DNA from: DASSWG01 sp041689995
Lineage (GTDB): Bacteria > Bacteroidota > Bacteroidia > Flavobacteriales > Flavobacteriaceae
Length of the DNA stretch: 13,006 nt
Reading direction: 5' to 3'
Assembly: GCA_041689995.1 (NCBI GenBank)
Contig: JBDNFD010000148.1
Location: forward strand, 1 to 13,006
A model generated the notes under the pieces. That model saw only the letters and a list, made by a program, of their open reading frames with translations, did not search any database and was not told the DNA's origin. The number at the start of each line of letters is the position of its first letter. Position 1 is the stretch's first letter. Below, in pieces: positions 1 through 5,716 of this stretch. The translations under genes and the position numbers were made by a program.

Positions 1-2
1 CA

Positions 3-71
3 GTGCGCGGGGCTTATTTATCACAAGGTTTTCAACAATTTAGAACAGGTTTACTTGCGGATATAAGGTAA
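3..71 (+). CDS. Possible 3' end of an upstream gene (partial)
   Basis: From position 3 to the TAA at 69-71 the third forward frame is open for 22 codons and gives a C-terminus ending in LLADIR. The first frame is also open up to a TAA at 64-66, so the frame choice is uncertain. No frame on the minus strand stays open over this stretch. I do not recognise the peptide. If real, the gene runs in the same direction as rplM and ends about 90 bases before its promoter. The region could equally be non-coding. Confidence 0.25.
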   Translation: MRGAYLSQGFQQFRTGLLADIR

Positions 72-141
72 TACTTAAATTGCAAAATTTGGTCGGCGGG
101 AAAAAGTTGGCTTTCATCCAAAAAAATAAAAACACAAAACC

Positions 142-171
142 TTGCCAACCAAAAATATAATTGTAAATTTG
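142..171 (+). promoter_or_regulatory. Promoter for rplM-rpsI (Bacteroidota type)
   Basis: TAAATTTG at 164-171 matches the Bacteroidota -7 consensus TAnnTTTG exactly, and TTG at 142-144 lies 19 bases upstream, where the -33 element is expected. The bases following the -7 box (CACC) are the same as after the pyrH promoter box. Transcription would start near 175-180, giving a leader of about 50 nt before the GTG start of rplM. The match is seen in the sequence; activity is inferred. Confidence 0.7.
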
Positions 172-174
172 CAC

Positions 175-199
175 CCTTGTTTTCCCGAGTGGGAACAGG
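175..199 (+). promoter_or_regulatory. Leader hairpin upstream of rplM
   Basis: TTCCC (182-186) pairs with GGGAA (191-195) around the loop GAGT. After a two-base bulge (TT, 180-181), the stem continues as G179-C196 and T178-A197, with possible further pairs between C175-T177 and G198-G199. The hairpin lies at or just after the predicted transcription start. L13 leaders that control their own operon are known in Firmicutes; whether this hairpin does the same job is a guess. Confidence 0.4.
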
Positions 200-230
200 A
201 ATAAATGTTTAACAAGAAAATATAATTAGT

Positions 231-686
231 GTGGACACATTAAGCTACAGAACAGTATCCGCGAACAAAGCGACCGTTCAGAAAGATTGGGTGCTTGTGG
301 ATGCCGAAGGGCAAGCTTTGGGGCGACTTTCTTCGATCGTTGCAAAACTGATCCGGGGAAAATACAAAACCAATTTCACCCCACACGTTGATTGTGGCGA
401 TAACGTTATTGTTATCAACGCTGAAAAAATCAACCTATCGGGCAAAAAATGGGACGCGAAAGAATATATTCGCTACACGGGCTATCCGGGTGGGCAACGT
501 AGCCTTACCGCAAAACAAATGTTCGATAAAGACCCTAAAAAAATTATTGAAAAAGCCGTGAAAGGAATGCTTCCAAAAAATAAATTGGGATCTGCACTTT
601 TCAGGAATTTGAAAGTTTATGAAGGTTCTAACCACGAACATGAAGCCCAACAACCAAAAACCATTAACTTAAACGAACTTGTGTAA
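231..686 (+). CDS. rplM: 50S ribosomal protein L13 (uL13)
   Basis: This 151-residue protein is the usual length for bacterial L13, an early-assembling protein that binds 23S rRNA in the large subunit. Family signatures are visible: ALGRLSS near residues 29-35, HVDCGDNVIVINA at 52-64, and KGMLPKNKLG at 111-120. The start codon is GTG; the only nearby upstream ATG (205) is out of frame and stops quickly, and the N-terminus MDTLSYRTVSANKAT matches what I recall of flavobacterial L13. The leader before the start is AT-rich with no Shine-Dalgarno sequence. The TAA stop is followed immediately by the ATG of rpsI, so the two are translated from one mRNA, the widespread L13-S9 pair. A promoter lies at 142-171 and a hairpin in the leader. 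Confidence 0.97.
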   Translation: MDTLSYRTVSANKATVQKDWVLVDAEGQALGRLSSIVAKLIRGKYKTNFTPHVDCGDNVIVINAEKINLSGKKWDAKEYIRYTGYPGGQRSLTAKQMFDKDPKKIIEKAVKGMLPKNKLGSALFRNLKVYEGSNHEHEAQQPKTINLNELV

Positions 687-1073
687 ATGGAAACAATTCA
701 CAAAATAGGCCGTCGAAAAACAGCCGTTGCTCGTATTTATCTTTCCGAAGGAAAAGGAAAAATCACCGTGAACAAAAAGCCGCTCAACGACTATTTTACC
801 ACGGGAACCCTTCAATACAAAGTGAACCAACCGATGATGTTGACGGGAAATGAAGGCAATTTCGATATAAAAATCAATGTTTTTGGTGGAGGGATCACCG
901 GTCAAGCCGAAGCGATCCGTCTTGCATTGTCAAGAGCAATGTGCGAACTCGAAGCAGAAAACCGTCTTACCTTAAAACCAGAAGGTTTGTTGACAAGAGA
1001 TCCGAGAATGGTGGAACGCAAGAAATTCGGACAGAAAAAAGCCCGGAAAAAATTCCAATTCTCAAAACGATAA
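687..1073 (+). CDS. rpsI: 30S ribosomal protein S9 (uS9)
   Basis: This 128-residue protein matches S9 of the small subunit over its whole length. It shows GRRKTAVAR at residues 8-16, GGGITGQAEAIR at 67-78, and the basic tail ending in QFSKR, whose last residues reach the P-site tRNA in bacterial ribosomes. The ATG directly abuts the TAA of rplM with no spacer, which points to coupled translation. Nothing is missing or odd in the protein. A 219-base structured spacer follows before rpsB. Confidence 0.97.
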   Translation: METIHKIGRRKTAVARIYLSEGKGKITVNKKPLNDYFTTGTLQYKVNQPMMLTGNEGNFDIKINVFGGGITGQAEAIRLALSRAMCELEAENRLTLKPEGLLTRDPRMVERKKFGQKKARKKFQFSKR

Positions 1074-1108
1074 TACAGGTTTTTCGGAAGAAGTGGGATT
1101 CGTCCTGC

Positions 1109-1137
1109 CCGATCCGTTTGGCCTATCGGTATTTTTC
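1109..1137 (+). terminator. Terminator-like hairpin after rpsI
   Basis: CCGAT (1109-1113) can pair with ATCGG (1125-1129), and the stem is followed directly by TATTTTT (1130-1136). An inner CC/GG pair (1114-1115 with 1120-1121) can shorten the loop. The stem is short and the loop long, so this is at best a modest terminator or attenuator 36 bases after the rpsI stop. Because I see no good promoter before rpsB, partial read-through into rpsB is likely. Confidence 0.4.
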
Positions 1138-1186
1138 ATACCAAAAAGTTCATTCAAATCATTTAAAAATTGTTGTTGTTGCCCCG

Positions 1187-1207
1187 CCCGATTGCTCGGG
1201 ATCCGAG
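1187..1207 (+). promoter_or_regulatory. Alternative hairpins in the rpsB leader
   Basis: Two small GC-rich hairpins share bases and cannot form together. CCCGA (1187-1191) pairs with TCGGG (1196-1200), while CTCGG (1195-1199) pairs with CCGAG (1203-1207). They lie in an unusually GC-rich patch about 90 bases before the rpsB start, in a 219-base spacer with no gene. S2 is known to control its own operon through the rpsB leader in other bacteria, so a regulatory leader is plausible. Function here is inference. Confidence 0.35.
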
Positions 1208-1292
1208 GGTTAGTTTAGCATCTAAATAGGCAAGGCCGGAAAACCCGCCACTTGTTTATTGCTAATTCAACAGAACGTAAACTATTACAAAA

Positions 1293-2225
1293 ATGGCAAA
1301 CAACGTAGAAGTAAAAGAATTGCTCGAAGCAGGTGTGCATTTTGGCCACCTCACCAGAAGATGGAACCCGAACATGGCACCATATATTTATATGGAGCGC
1401 AATGGCATCCACATCATTAATTTGTACAAAAGTGCAGCAAAAATGCAGGAAGCGGCGGACGCACTTGCAAAAATAGCTGCTAGCGGACGAAAAATCCTTT
1501 TCGTCGCCACCAAAAAACAAGCCAAGGAAATTGTTGCAAGAGAAGCACTAAAAGCCAACATGCCTTTTATTACCGAGCGTTGGATGGGCGGAATGTTGAC
1601 CAATTTCGTTACTATCCGGAAAGCCGTCAAAAAAATGGATTCCGTGGACCGGATGAAAAAAGACGGATCTTTCGACACACTTTCCAAAAAAGAGAAGCTT
1701 CAAGTGGAACGTATGCGCGCCAAACTTGAAAAAAACTTGGGTTCCATTTCTGAAATGAGTCGACTGCCTGGCGCATTGTTCGTGGTGGATACAACCAGGG
1801 AACACATTGCTATTAAAGAAGCGCAAAAGCTGAACATTCCTATTTTTGCAATGGTCGATACCAATTCCGATCCGCGCAAAGTGGACTATGTGATCCCTTC
1901 CAATGACGATGCTTCTAAATCCATCAGTAAAGTGGTTTCCTTTATGGCCGATGCCATCGTGGAGGGTTTGTCTGACCGAAAAACAGAAAAAGACACCAAA
2001 AAAGATATCAAGAAAGACACTAAGAAAGAAGAAAAGCCTGAAAGTAAGAAACCGCTAAAAAGCAAAACCGCTGCCCACGCAAAAGCAGCTCCTGAAATCC
2101 CTTCAACTGATGAAGATGATGTAAAGGCGATGAAAGAAGCTAAGAATGAAGTGGTTCTGGAATCGAAAGAAGAAACTATGGAAGAAGCGGGATACGGCAA
2201 GAAAGACACCAACGAAGAAAAATAA
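1293..2225 (+). CDS. rpsB: 30S ribosomal protein S2 (uS2) with long charged tail
   Basis: Residues 1 to about 228 form a complete S2 of the small subunit, with GVHFGHLTRRWNPNM near residues 14-28, FVATKKQA at 70-77, ERWMGGMLTNF at 95-105, LPGALFVVD at 158-166 and the NSDP element at 191-194. Residues 229-310 are an extra tail of about 82 residues rich in Lys, Glu and Asp, beginning with KDTKKDIKKDTKK-type repeats and low in hydrophobic residues, so probably disordered. Bacterial S2 is commonly about 230-260 residues, so this is a long version. The start is preceded by an A-rich leader with no Shine-Dalgarno sequence. The gene is followed by a hairpin and T-run, then tsf, the conserved S2-EF-Ts pairing. 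Confidence 0.96.
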   Translation: MANNVEVKELLEAGVHFGHLTRRWNPNMAPYIYMERNGIHIINLYKSAAKMQEAADALAKIAASGRKILFVATKKQAKEIVAREALKANMPFITERWMGGMLTNFVTIRKAVKKMDSVDRMKKDGSFDTLSKKEKLQVERMRAKLEKNLGSISEMSRLPGALFVVDTTREHIAIKEAQKLNIPIFAMVDTNSDPRKVDYVIPSNDDASKSISKVVSFMADAIVEGLSDRKTEKDTKKDIKKDTKKEEKPESKKPLKSKTAAHAKAAPEIPSTDEDDVKAMKEAKNEVVLESKEETMEEAGYGKKDTNEEK

Positions 2226-2244
2226 ATTCAAATTATCCATTGTG

Positions 2245-2293
2245 AAAGTCGTTGGGGAACAATCTTTTGGATTGAAACCAAACGACTTTTTTT
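2245..2293 (+). terminator. Terminator or attenuator between rpsB and tsf
   Basis: AAAGTCGTT (2245-2253) and GG (2254-2255) pair with CC (2278-2279) and AACGACTTT (2281-2289), with A2280 bulged. An inner hairpin CAATC (2260-2264) with GATTG (2270-2274) caps the stem. Seven T bases (2287-2293) follow the GC-containing part. This is the form of an intrinsic terminator. It sits inside what is normally one operon, and only 22 bases separate the T-run from the tsf ATG, too few for a promoter, so it probably lowers rather than stops tsf expression. Confidence 0.7.
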
Positions 2294-2315
2294 CATAAAT
2301 CCAAAATTAAAAATC

Positions 2316-3140
2316 ATGGCAAAAATAACCGCTGCAGAAGTAAACAACCTAAGAAAAACAACAGGTGCCGGAATGATGGACTGTAAAAATGCCCTGGTGG
2401 AAGCCGATGGCAATTCTGACAAAGCCATTGAAATCCTGCGCAAAAAAGGACAAAAAATCGCCGCAAAACGTGCCGACCGTGAATCTTCCGAAGGTGCCGT
2501 CATCGCAAAAGTGAACATCGACGCCACCAAAGGAGTCATTGTTTCCCTGAACTGCGAAACCGACTTCGTGGCTAAAAACGATTCGTATTTGGAATTGGCA
2601 AACGACCTTGCCGACCTCGCCTTGACCGCGAACACGAAAGAAGAATTTTTGAAGGCAGATTACAAAGGAATGAGCGTTCAGGAGAAACTGATTGAACAAA
2701 CCGGGGTGATTGGCGAAAAAATTGAAATAGGCGACTTCCGAATTTTGGAAGCACCGTTTGTTGGTTCATACATTCACGCTGGAAACAAGATAGGCGTCCT
2801 TTCCGGACTTTCCAAAAAAGTGGAAGGCGCCGAAGAAGTTGCCAAAGATGTGGCGATGCAAGTTGCAGCGATGAACCCCGTCGCTTTAAATGAAGAAGGC
2901 GTGGACCAAGCCGTTATCGATAAAGAAATCGAAATTGCGAAAGACCAATTGCGCCAAGAAGGAAAACCTGAAGCAATGTTGGACAATATTGCCAAAGGAA
3001 AACTAAAACGTTTTTTCAAAGACAATACCTTGGTGAACCAAGATTTCATCAAAGACAATAAAATCAGCATCGCCGATCACGTGAAAACATTGGGCGCTGA
3101 TGTGAAAGTGATCGCTTTTGAACGCGTTGCTTTGGGGTAA
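2316..3140 (+). CDS. tsf: Elongation factor Ts
   Basis: EF-Ts is the cytosolic guanine nucleotide exchange factor that regenerates EF-Tu-GTP. The 274-residue product begins with the UBA-like helical N-terminal domain (about residues 1-50, with LRKTTGAGMMDCKNAL at 12-27). The conserved TDFVAK motif, which contacts EF-Tu, follows at residues 82-87. The rest forms the core and dimerisation region. Length is normal for the family. The ATG is preceded by an A-rich stretch with no Shine-Dalgarno sequence. Expression probably depends on read-through of the hairpin in the rpsB-tsf gap. A strong bidirectional terminator follows the stop codon. Confidence 0.97.
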   Translation: MAKITAAEVNNLRKTTGAGMMDCKNALVEADGNSDKAIEILRKKGQKIAAKRADRESSEGAVIAKVNIDATKGVIVSLNCETDFVAKNDSYLELANDLADLALTANTKEEFLKADYKGMSVQEKLIEQTGVIGEKIEIGDFRILEAPFVGSYIHAGNKIGVLSGLSKKVEGAEEVAKDVAMQVAAMNPVALNEEGVDQAVIDKEIEIAKDQLRQEGKPEAMLDNIAKGKLKRFFKDNTLVNQDFIKDNKISIADHVKTLGADVKVIAFERVALG

Positions 3141-3162
3141 AGATTGTCCTATAAATTAGTTG

Positions 3163-3201
3163 AAAAAAAACAGTCCCGATTTTCATCGGGACTGTTTTTT
3201 T
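3163..3201. terminator. Bidirectional intrinsic terminator (tsf / lipoprotein gene)
   Basis: CAGTCCCGAT (3171-3180) pairs perfectly with ATCGGGACTG (3185-3194) around the four-base loop TTTC. Eight A bases precede the stem and seven T bases follow it, so it works in both directions. On the plus strand it ends the tsf transcript 22 bases after the stop; on the minus strand it lies about 50 bases beyond the stop of the convergent lipoprotein gene. Confidence 0.93.
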
Positions 3202-3251
3202 GGTTTTCTAATAAATTGAACCTTTACGGGGCTTGGAATCCCAAGAGGATT

Positions 3252-3884
3252 TCATTTCTGAATCGCATGAAACCTATCCAATATTTGATGCAGTTCATCA
3301 TTTTTTTTGGAAGCAAATTTGAATTCATCCTTATCCGGCAGATCGGAACGTTTCAAACTGATGCGCACCATGGAAGGATTTTTTTTTACATTGCTCTTTT
3401 CTAAAAGAAACGGAAAATAGACATCGCAATAAATTCCTGACAACTCATTATAGGTTTGAAATTTACCATTATTTAAATCGTAAAAATCGAACTTGATACT
3501 GTCATTTTCCACATAATAGATTCCAAGGTTTTTCACCGCCCTTTTTTTTATGATCCAATCTTCAATCGGTCCGTGAAAATCTGCAAAAAGAGCCATGTCG
3601 ATAATTTCTCCCGTATATTTCTTGCTAACCAACCAGGAAATCAAATTTTTCATTGTTTCCCTTGAAACTGACAGCATTCCCGCCGGAACTATTATTTCCC
3701 CGAAAGTGATCTTTTTTAAATAATCCAATTCCAGGGTGTTATCGTCAACAAGCAAAAGGAAGTGTTGGTTTTTGACCAACCTTGGATCGCGTTCTTGGTA
3801 ATAGTCGTGGGCATATTGGCAACTTGTTAAAATAAAAATTGTCAAAATCGATAAAATGTTTTTACAGTGCTTCATGAATCTCAT
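3252..3884 (-). CDS. Hypothetical lipoprotein
   Basis: I do not recognise this 210-residue protein. It begins with a lipoprotein signal peptide: a short basic region, a hydrophobic stretch (ILSILTIFIL) and the lipobox LTSC with the acylated cysteine at residue 22, so it should be exported and membrane-anchored. The remainder is a mixed alpha/beta-like sequence without repeats or further membrane segments, rich in aromatic and charged residues (for example IIVPAGM at 64-70 and GIYYVENDSIKFDFYDL at 121-137). A second ATG three codons in (start 3875) gives an equally good signal peptide, so the start is uncertain. It sits alone, facing away from pyrH and converging on tsf, with a bidirectional terminator downstream and a 461-base gap upstream. 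It breaks the common tsf-pyrH adjacency. Confidence 0.8.
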   Translation of the reverse strand: MRFMKHCKNILSILTIFILTSCQYAHDYYQERDPRLVKNQHFLLLVDDNTLELDYLKKITFGEIIVPAGMLSVSRETMKNLISWLVSKKYTGEIIDMALFADFHGPIEDWIIKKRAVKNLGIYYVENDSIKFDFYDLNNGKFQTYNELSGIYCDVYFPFLLEKSNVKKNPSMVRISLKRSDLPDKDEFKFASKKNDELHQILDRFHAIQK

Positions 3885-3931
3885 GTATGGACATGTCTTG
3901 ATAGTTTATATAATTTAAAACTAACGTAACC

Positions 3932-4067
3932 GTTGCACAACCTAATAATTAGTGTTTTCTTATTTATGATAAATAATTATTTGGCAAAATTACTCTAAAA
4001 ATCAGATAGTTATAATTTAATAAAGCTCTAAGGACTTATAAAATGTAGCATATTTCAGTTGTGCAAC
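3932..4067. repeat. Inverted decamer pair GTTGCACAAC / GTTGTGCAAC
   Basis: GTTGCACAAC at 3932-3941 and its exact reverse complement GTTGTGCAAC at 4058-4067 flank 116 bases of very AT-rich DNA. Each copy is itself nearly palindromic (GTTG and CAAC arms). CTAAC occurs close to both. Sequence outside the decamers matches only loosely, and there is no obvious target-site duplication, so this may be a decayed repeat unit or paired protein sites. Confidence 0.4.
3985..3992 (-). promoter_or_regulatory. Candidate -7 box for the lipoprotein gene
   Basis: On the minus strand this octamer reads TAATTTTG, a full match to TAnnTTTG. It lies about 100 bases upstream of the lipoprotein start. No clear TTG is found at the expected -33 position, so the match could be chance in AT-rich DNA. 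Confidence 0.35.
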
Positions 4068-4155
4068 AGGCACTAACATTATGCAAAATATAAAATTTTT
4101 ACAACAACCTCGAACAACAACACAAAAAATTCATGATGTGTAAATTATTGTGCTC

Positions 4156-4218
4156 GATTCTGTTCCAAAAAAAAAGAATCCTGTTCTTTCAATTCGAAAC
4201 AATTGAATCCCTGTTCCA
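4156..4218 (+). repeat. Triple GAWTC-CTGTTC repeat with hairpin
   Basis: Three related copies occur: GATTCTGTTCCA (4156-4167), GAATCCTGTTCT (4176-4187) and GAATCCCTGTTCCA (4205-4218). Between the second and third, TTCAATT (4188-4194) and AATTGAA (4201-4207) form a perfect 7-base inverted repeat with a six-base loop. The cluster lies roughly 95-160 bases upstream of the pyrH -7 box. Repeated short boxes of this kind can be operator sites; no regulator is suggested by the sequence. Confidence 0.45.
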
Positions 4219-4313
4219 ATTATCTTCAACAAACAAATATCGATTTTTACCCATAATTATAACCAAAAATTAAAACCGAATTTTTATCTCCCGCGTGTAA
4301 TTTCATTTTATCC

Positions 4314-4321
4314 TATATTTG
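4314..4321 (+). promoter_or_regulatory. Promoter -7 box for pyrH
   Basis: TATATTTG fits TAnnTTTG, and the following bases CACC equal those after the rplM box. The start codon of pyrH lies 24 bases downstream, so the leader would be very short. A clear -33 TTG is lacking; GTG at 4295-4297 is the nearest candidate at a spacing of 16. Confidence 0.55.
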
Positions 4322-4345
4322 CACCACTCATCATAAAAAGCACCA

Positions 4346-5053
4346 ATGCACTACAATCGAATTTTACTTAAACTCTCTGGGGAAGCCTTAATGGGCAATC
4401 GCCAATACGGAATTGATCCAGACCGCTTAATGGATTATGCCCTGGAAATCAAATCGGTGATCGATAAAGGTATCGAAGTGGCCATCGTCATTGGTGGCGG
4501 CAATATCTTCCGCGGCGTTGCCGGAGCCAGCAAAGGAATGGACCGTGTACAGGCAGACAGCATGGGCATGCTCGCCACGGTCATTAACGGCCTTGCGCTG
4601 CAAAGTGCCTGTGAAGATGCTGGGATACAAACCCGGTTGCAGTCGGCCATAAAAATCAACGAAGTGGCCGAACCGTTTATTCGCCGAAAAGCCATGCGAC
4701 ATTTGGAAAAAGGCCGGCTGGTGATTTTTGGTGGTGGTACTGGAAATCCATATTTTACCACCGATTCCGCGGCCGTGTTACGCGCCATCGAAATCGAAGC
4801 CGATGTGATCCTAAAAGGAACCCGTGTCGATGGAATTTACACGGAAGATCCGGAAAAAAATTCGGCAGCCATCAAATTCGACTTTATTACTTTTGAAGAT
4901 GTCCTGCGGAAAGGGTTGAAAGTTATGGACACCACGGCTTTTACGTTAAGCCATGAAAACAATCTTCCCATTATTGTTTTCGACATGAACAAACCCGGCA
5001 ATCTTCTAAAAGTTGTTTCCGGGGAAAAAATAGGAACCATCGTTAATTTGTAA
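4346..5053 (+). CDS. pyrH: UMP kinase (uridylate kinase)
   Basis: PyrH phosphorylates UMP to UDP with ATP, an essential cytosolic step in pyrimidine nucleotide synthesis, and belongs to the amino acid kinase fold. The 235-residue product is standard length. Visible motifs are the phosphate-binding KLSGEAL at residues 9-15, IGGGNIFRG at 49-57, RVQADSMGM at 67-75, and GGGTGNPYFTTD at 129-140 near the UMP and phosphate sites. The ATG gives the expected N-terminus, with a short leader lacking a Shine-Dalgarno sequence. frr follows after 50 bases, a widely conserved pairing. A -7 box is present immediately upstream, and a small repeat cluster lies further up. Confidence 0.97.
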   Translation: MHYNRILLKLSGEALMGNRQYGIDPDRLMDYALEIKSVIDKGIEVAIVIGGGNIFRGVAGASKGMDRVQADSMGMLATVINGLALQSACEDAGIQTRLQSAIKINEVAEPFIRRKAMRHLEKGRLVIFGGGTGNPYFTTDSAAVLRAIEIEADVILKGTRVDGIYTEDPEKNSAAIKFDFITFEDVLRKGLKVMDTTAFTLSHENNLPIIVFDMNKPGNLLKVVSGEKIGTIVNL

Positions 5054-5078
5054 CTTTAAAGCTTGCGCCGTAATTTTG
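5048..5078 (+). promoter_or_regulatory. Promoter for frr overlapping the end of pyrH
   Basis: TTG (5048-5050, the last sense codon of pyrH, preceded by another T) and TAATTTTG (5071-5078) are separated by 20 bases, a full match to the Bacteroidota TTTG-N19-21-TAnnTTTG pattern. Transcription would start around 5082-5086, giving a leader of about 20 nt. frr can therefore be transcribed apart from pyrH. Confidence 0.65.
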
Positions 5079-5103
5079 GCATCTTTAAACAATTTCACCT
5101 CCA

Positions 5104-5658
5104 ATGAACGAAGAAATCGATTTTATTATAGACAGCGCTGAAGAAGCGATGCACGAAGCCATTTTATATTTGGAGAAACAACTCATGAACATTCGTGCGG
5201 GAAAAGCCAGTCCAGCCATGTTGGGAACGGTGAAAGTAGATTATTACGGCGCGTTGACCCCACTGAACCAGGTTTCGAACATCAATACGCCCGATGCCCG
5301 GACCATTTCCATTCAACCTTTCGAAAAATCCTTGATCCAGGAAATAGAAAAAGCCATCCAAAACGCCAATTTGGGCTTCAACCCAATGAATAACGGCGAT
5401 TTCGTGATCATCAATGTTCCCGCATTGACGGAAGAACGCCGCCGAGATTTGGCAAAACAGGCAAAATCAGTAACCGAAGAAGCAAAAGTGGCCATTCGAA
5501 ACGACCGCAAAAACGCGAACAACGAACTTAAAAAATTAGAGATTTCAGAAGATCTTCAAAAATTGGCAGAAACCGATATTCAAACCTTGACCGACACCTT
5601 CATCAAAAAAATCGAAGATATTTTTGCCGTGAAAGAGAAAGAAATCATGACGATTTGA
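5104..5658 (+). CDS. frr: Ribosome recycling factor
   Basis: RRF works with EF-G to split post-termination ribosomes. The 184-residue product is the normal length and two-domain form: a long three-helix bundle built from the N- and C-terminal parts, with the small beta domain at about residues 30-105. Recognisable motifs are RAGKASPAML at 31-40, YYGALTPLNQVSNI at 47-60, PALTEERRRDLAKQAK at 106-121, and VAIRNDRKNANN at 129-140. The latter includes Arg132, aligned with the functionally important arginine of E. coli RRF. The bases just before the ATG (CACCTCC, 5096-5102) are the opposite of a Shine-Dalgarno sequence, which fits the SD-independent initiation of this group. No terminator hairpin is seen after the stop. 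Confidence 0.97.
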   Translation: MNEEIDFIIDSAEEAMHEAILYLEKQLMNIRAGKASPAMLGTVKVDYYGALTPLNQVSNINTPDARTISIQPFEKSLIQEIEKAIQNANLGFNPMNNGDFVIINVPALTEERRRDLAKQAKSVTEEAKVAIRNDRKNANNELKKLEISEDLQKLAETDIQTLTDTFIKKIEDIFAVKEKEIMTI

Positions 5659-5716
5659 TGGAATGGAAAAAGGAAATAAGTGAAACAGTAAAATAGTTAA
5701 AGAGAAAAAGAAACAG

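Larger units (their letters stand above)
3885..4345. other. AT-rich divergent intergenic region with small repeats
   Basis: This 461-base gap separates the minus-strand lipoprotein gene from plus-strand pyrH. It holds a candidate -7 box for each direction, an inverted pair of the decamer GTTGCACAAC, and a cluster of CTGTTC-type repeats around a hairpin. I see no convincing gene. The longest noted ATG-started frame (4081-4143, 20 codons) has no supporting signal. No tRNA-like or other structured RNA was recognised. Confidence 0.6.

Noticed and set aside
941..1213. Forward open frame of 90 codons overlapping the end of rpsI
   Set aside because: It is a second frame of the rpsI 3' end that continues into the structured spacer; the basic composition comes from out-of-frame reading of rpsI.
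1211..1218. TAGTTTAG as a promoter -7 box for rpsB
   Set aside because: It misses the final G of TAnnTTTG and has no TTG at the proper -33 spacing.
3144..3404. Forward open frame of 86 codons after tsf
   Set aside because: It runs through the bidirectional terminator and lies antisense to the lipoprotein gene, and its translation has no recognisable character.
3932..4080. Integron attC-like site around the GTTGTGCAAC decamers
   Set aside because: The core sites GTTRRRY and RYYYAAC do not fit the flanking bases, and there is no integrase or gene cassette nearby.
4081..4143. 20-codon ATG-started frame in the gap before pyrH
   Set aside because: It has no promoter box at the right distance, no recognisable peptide features and is of a length expected by chance in AT-rich DNA.
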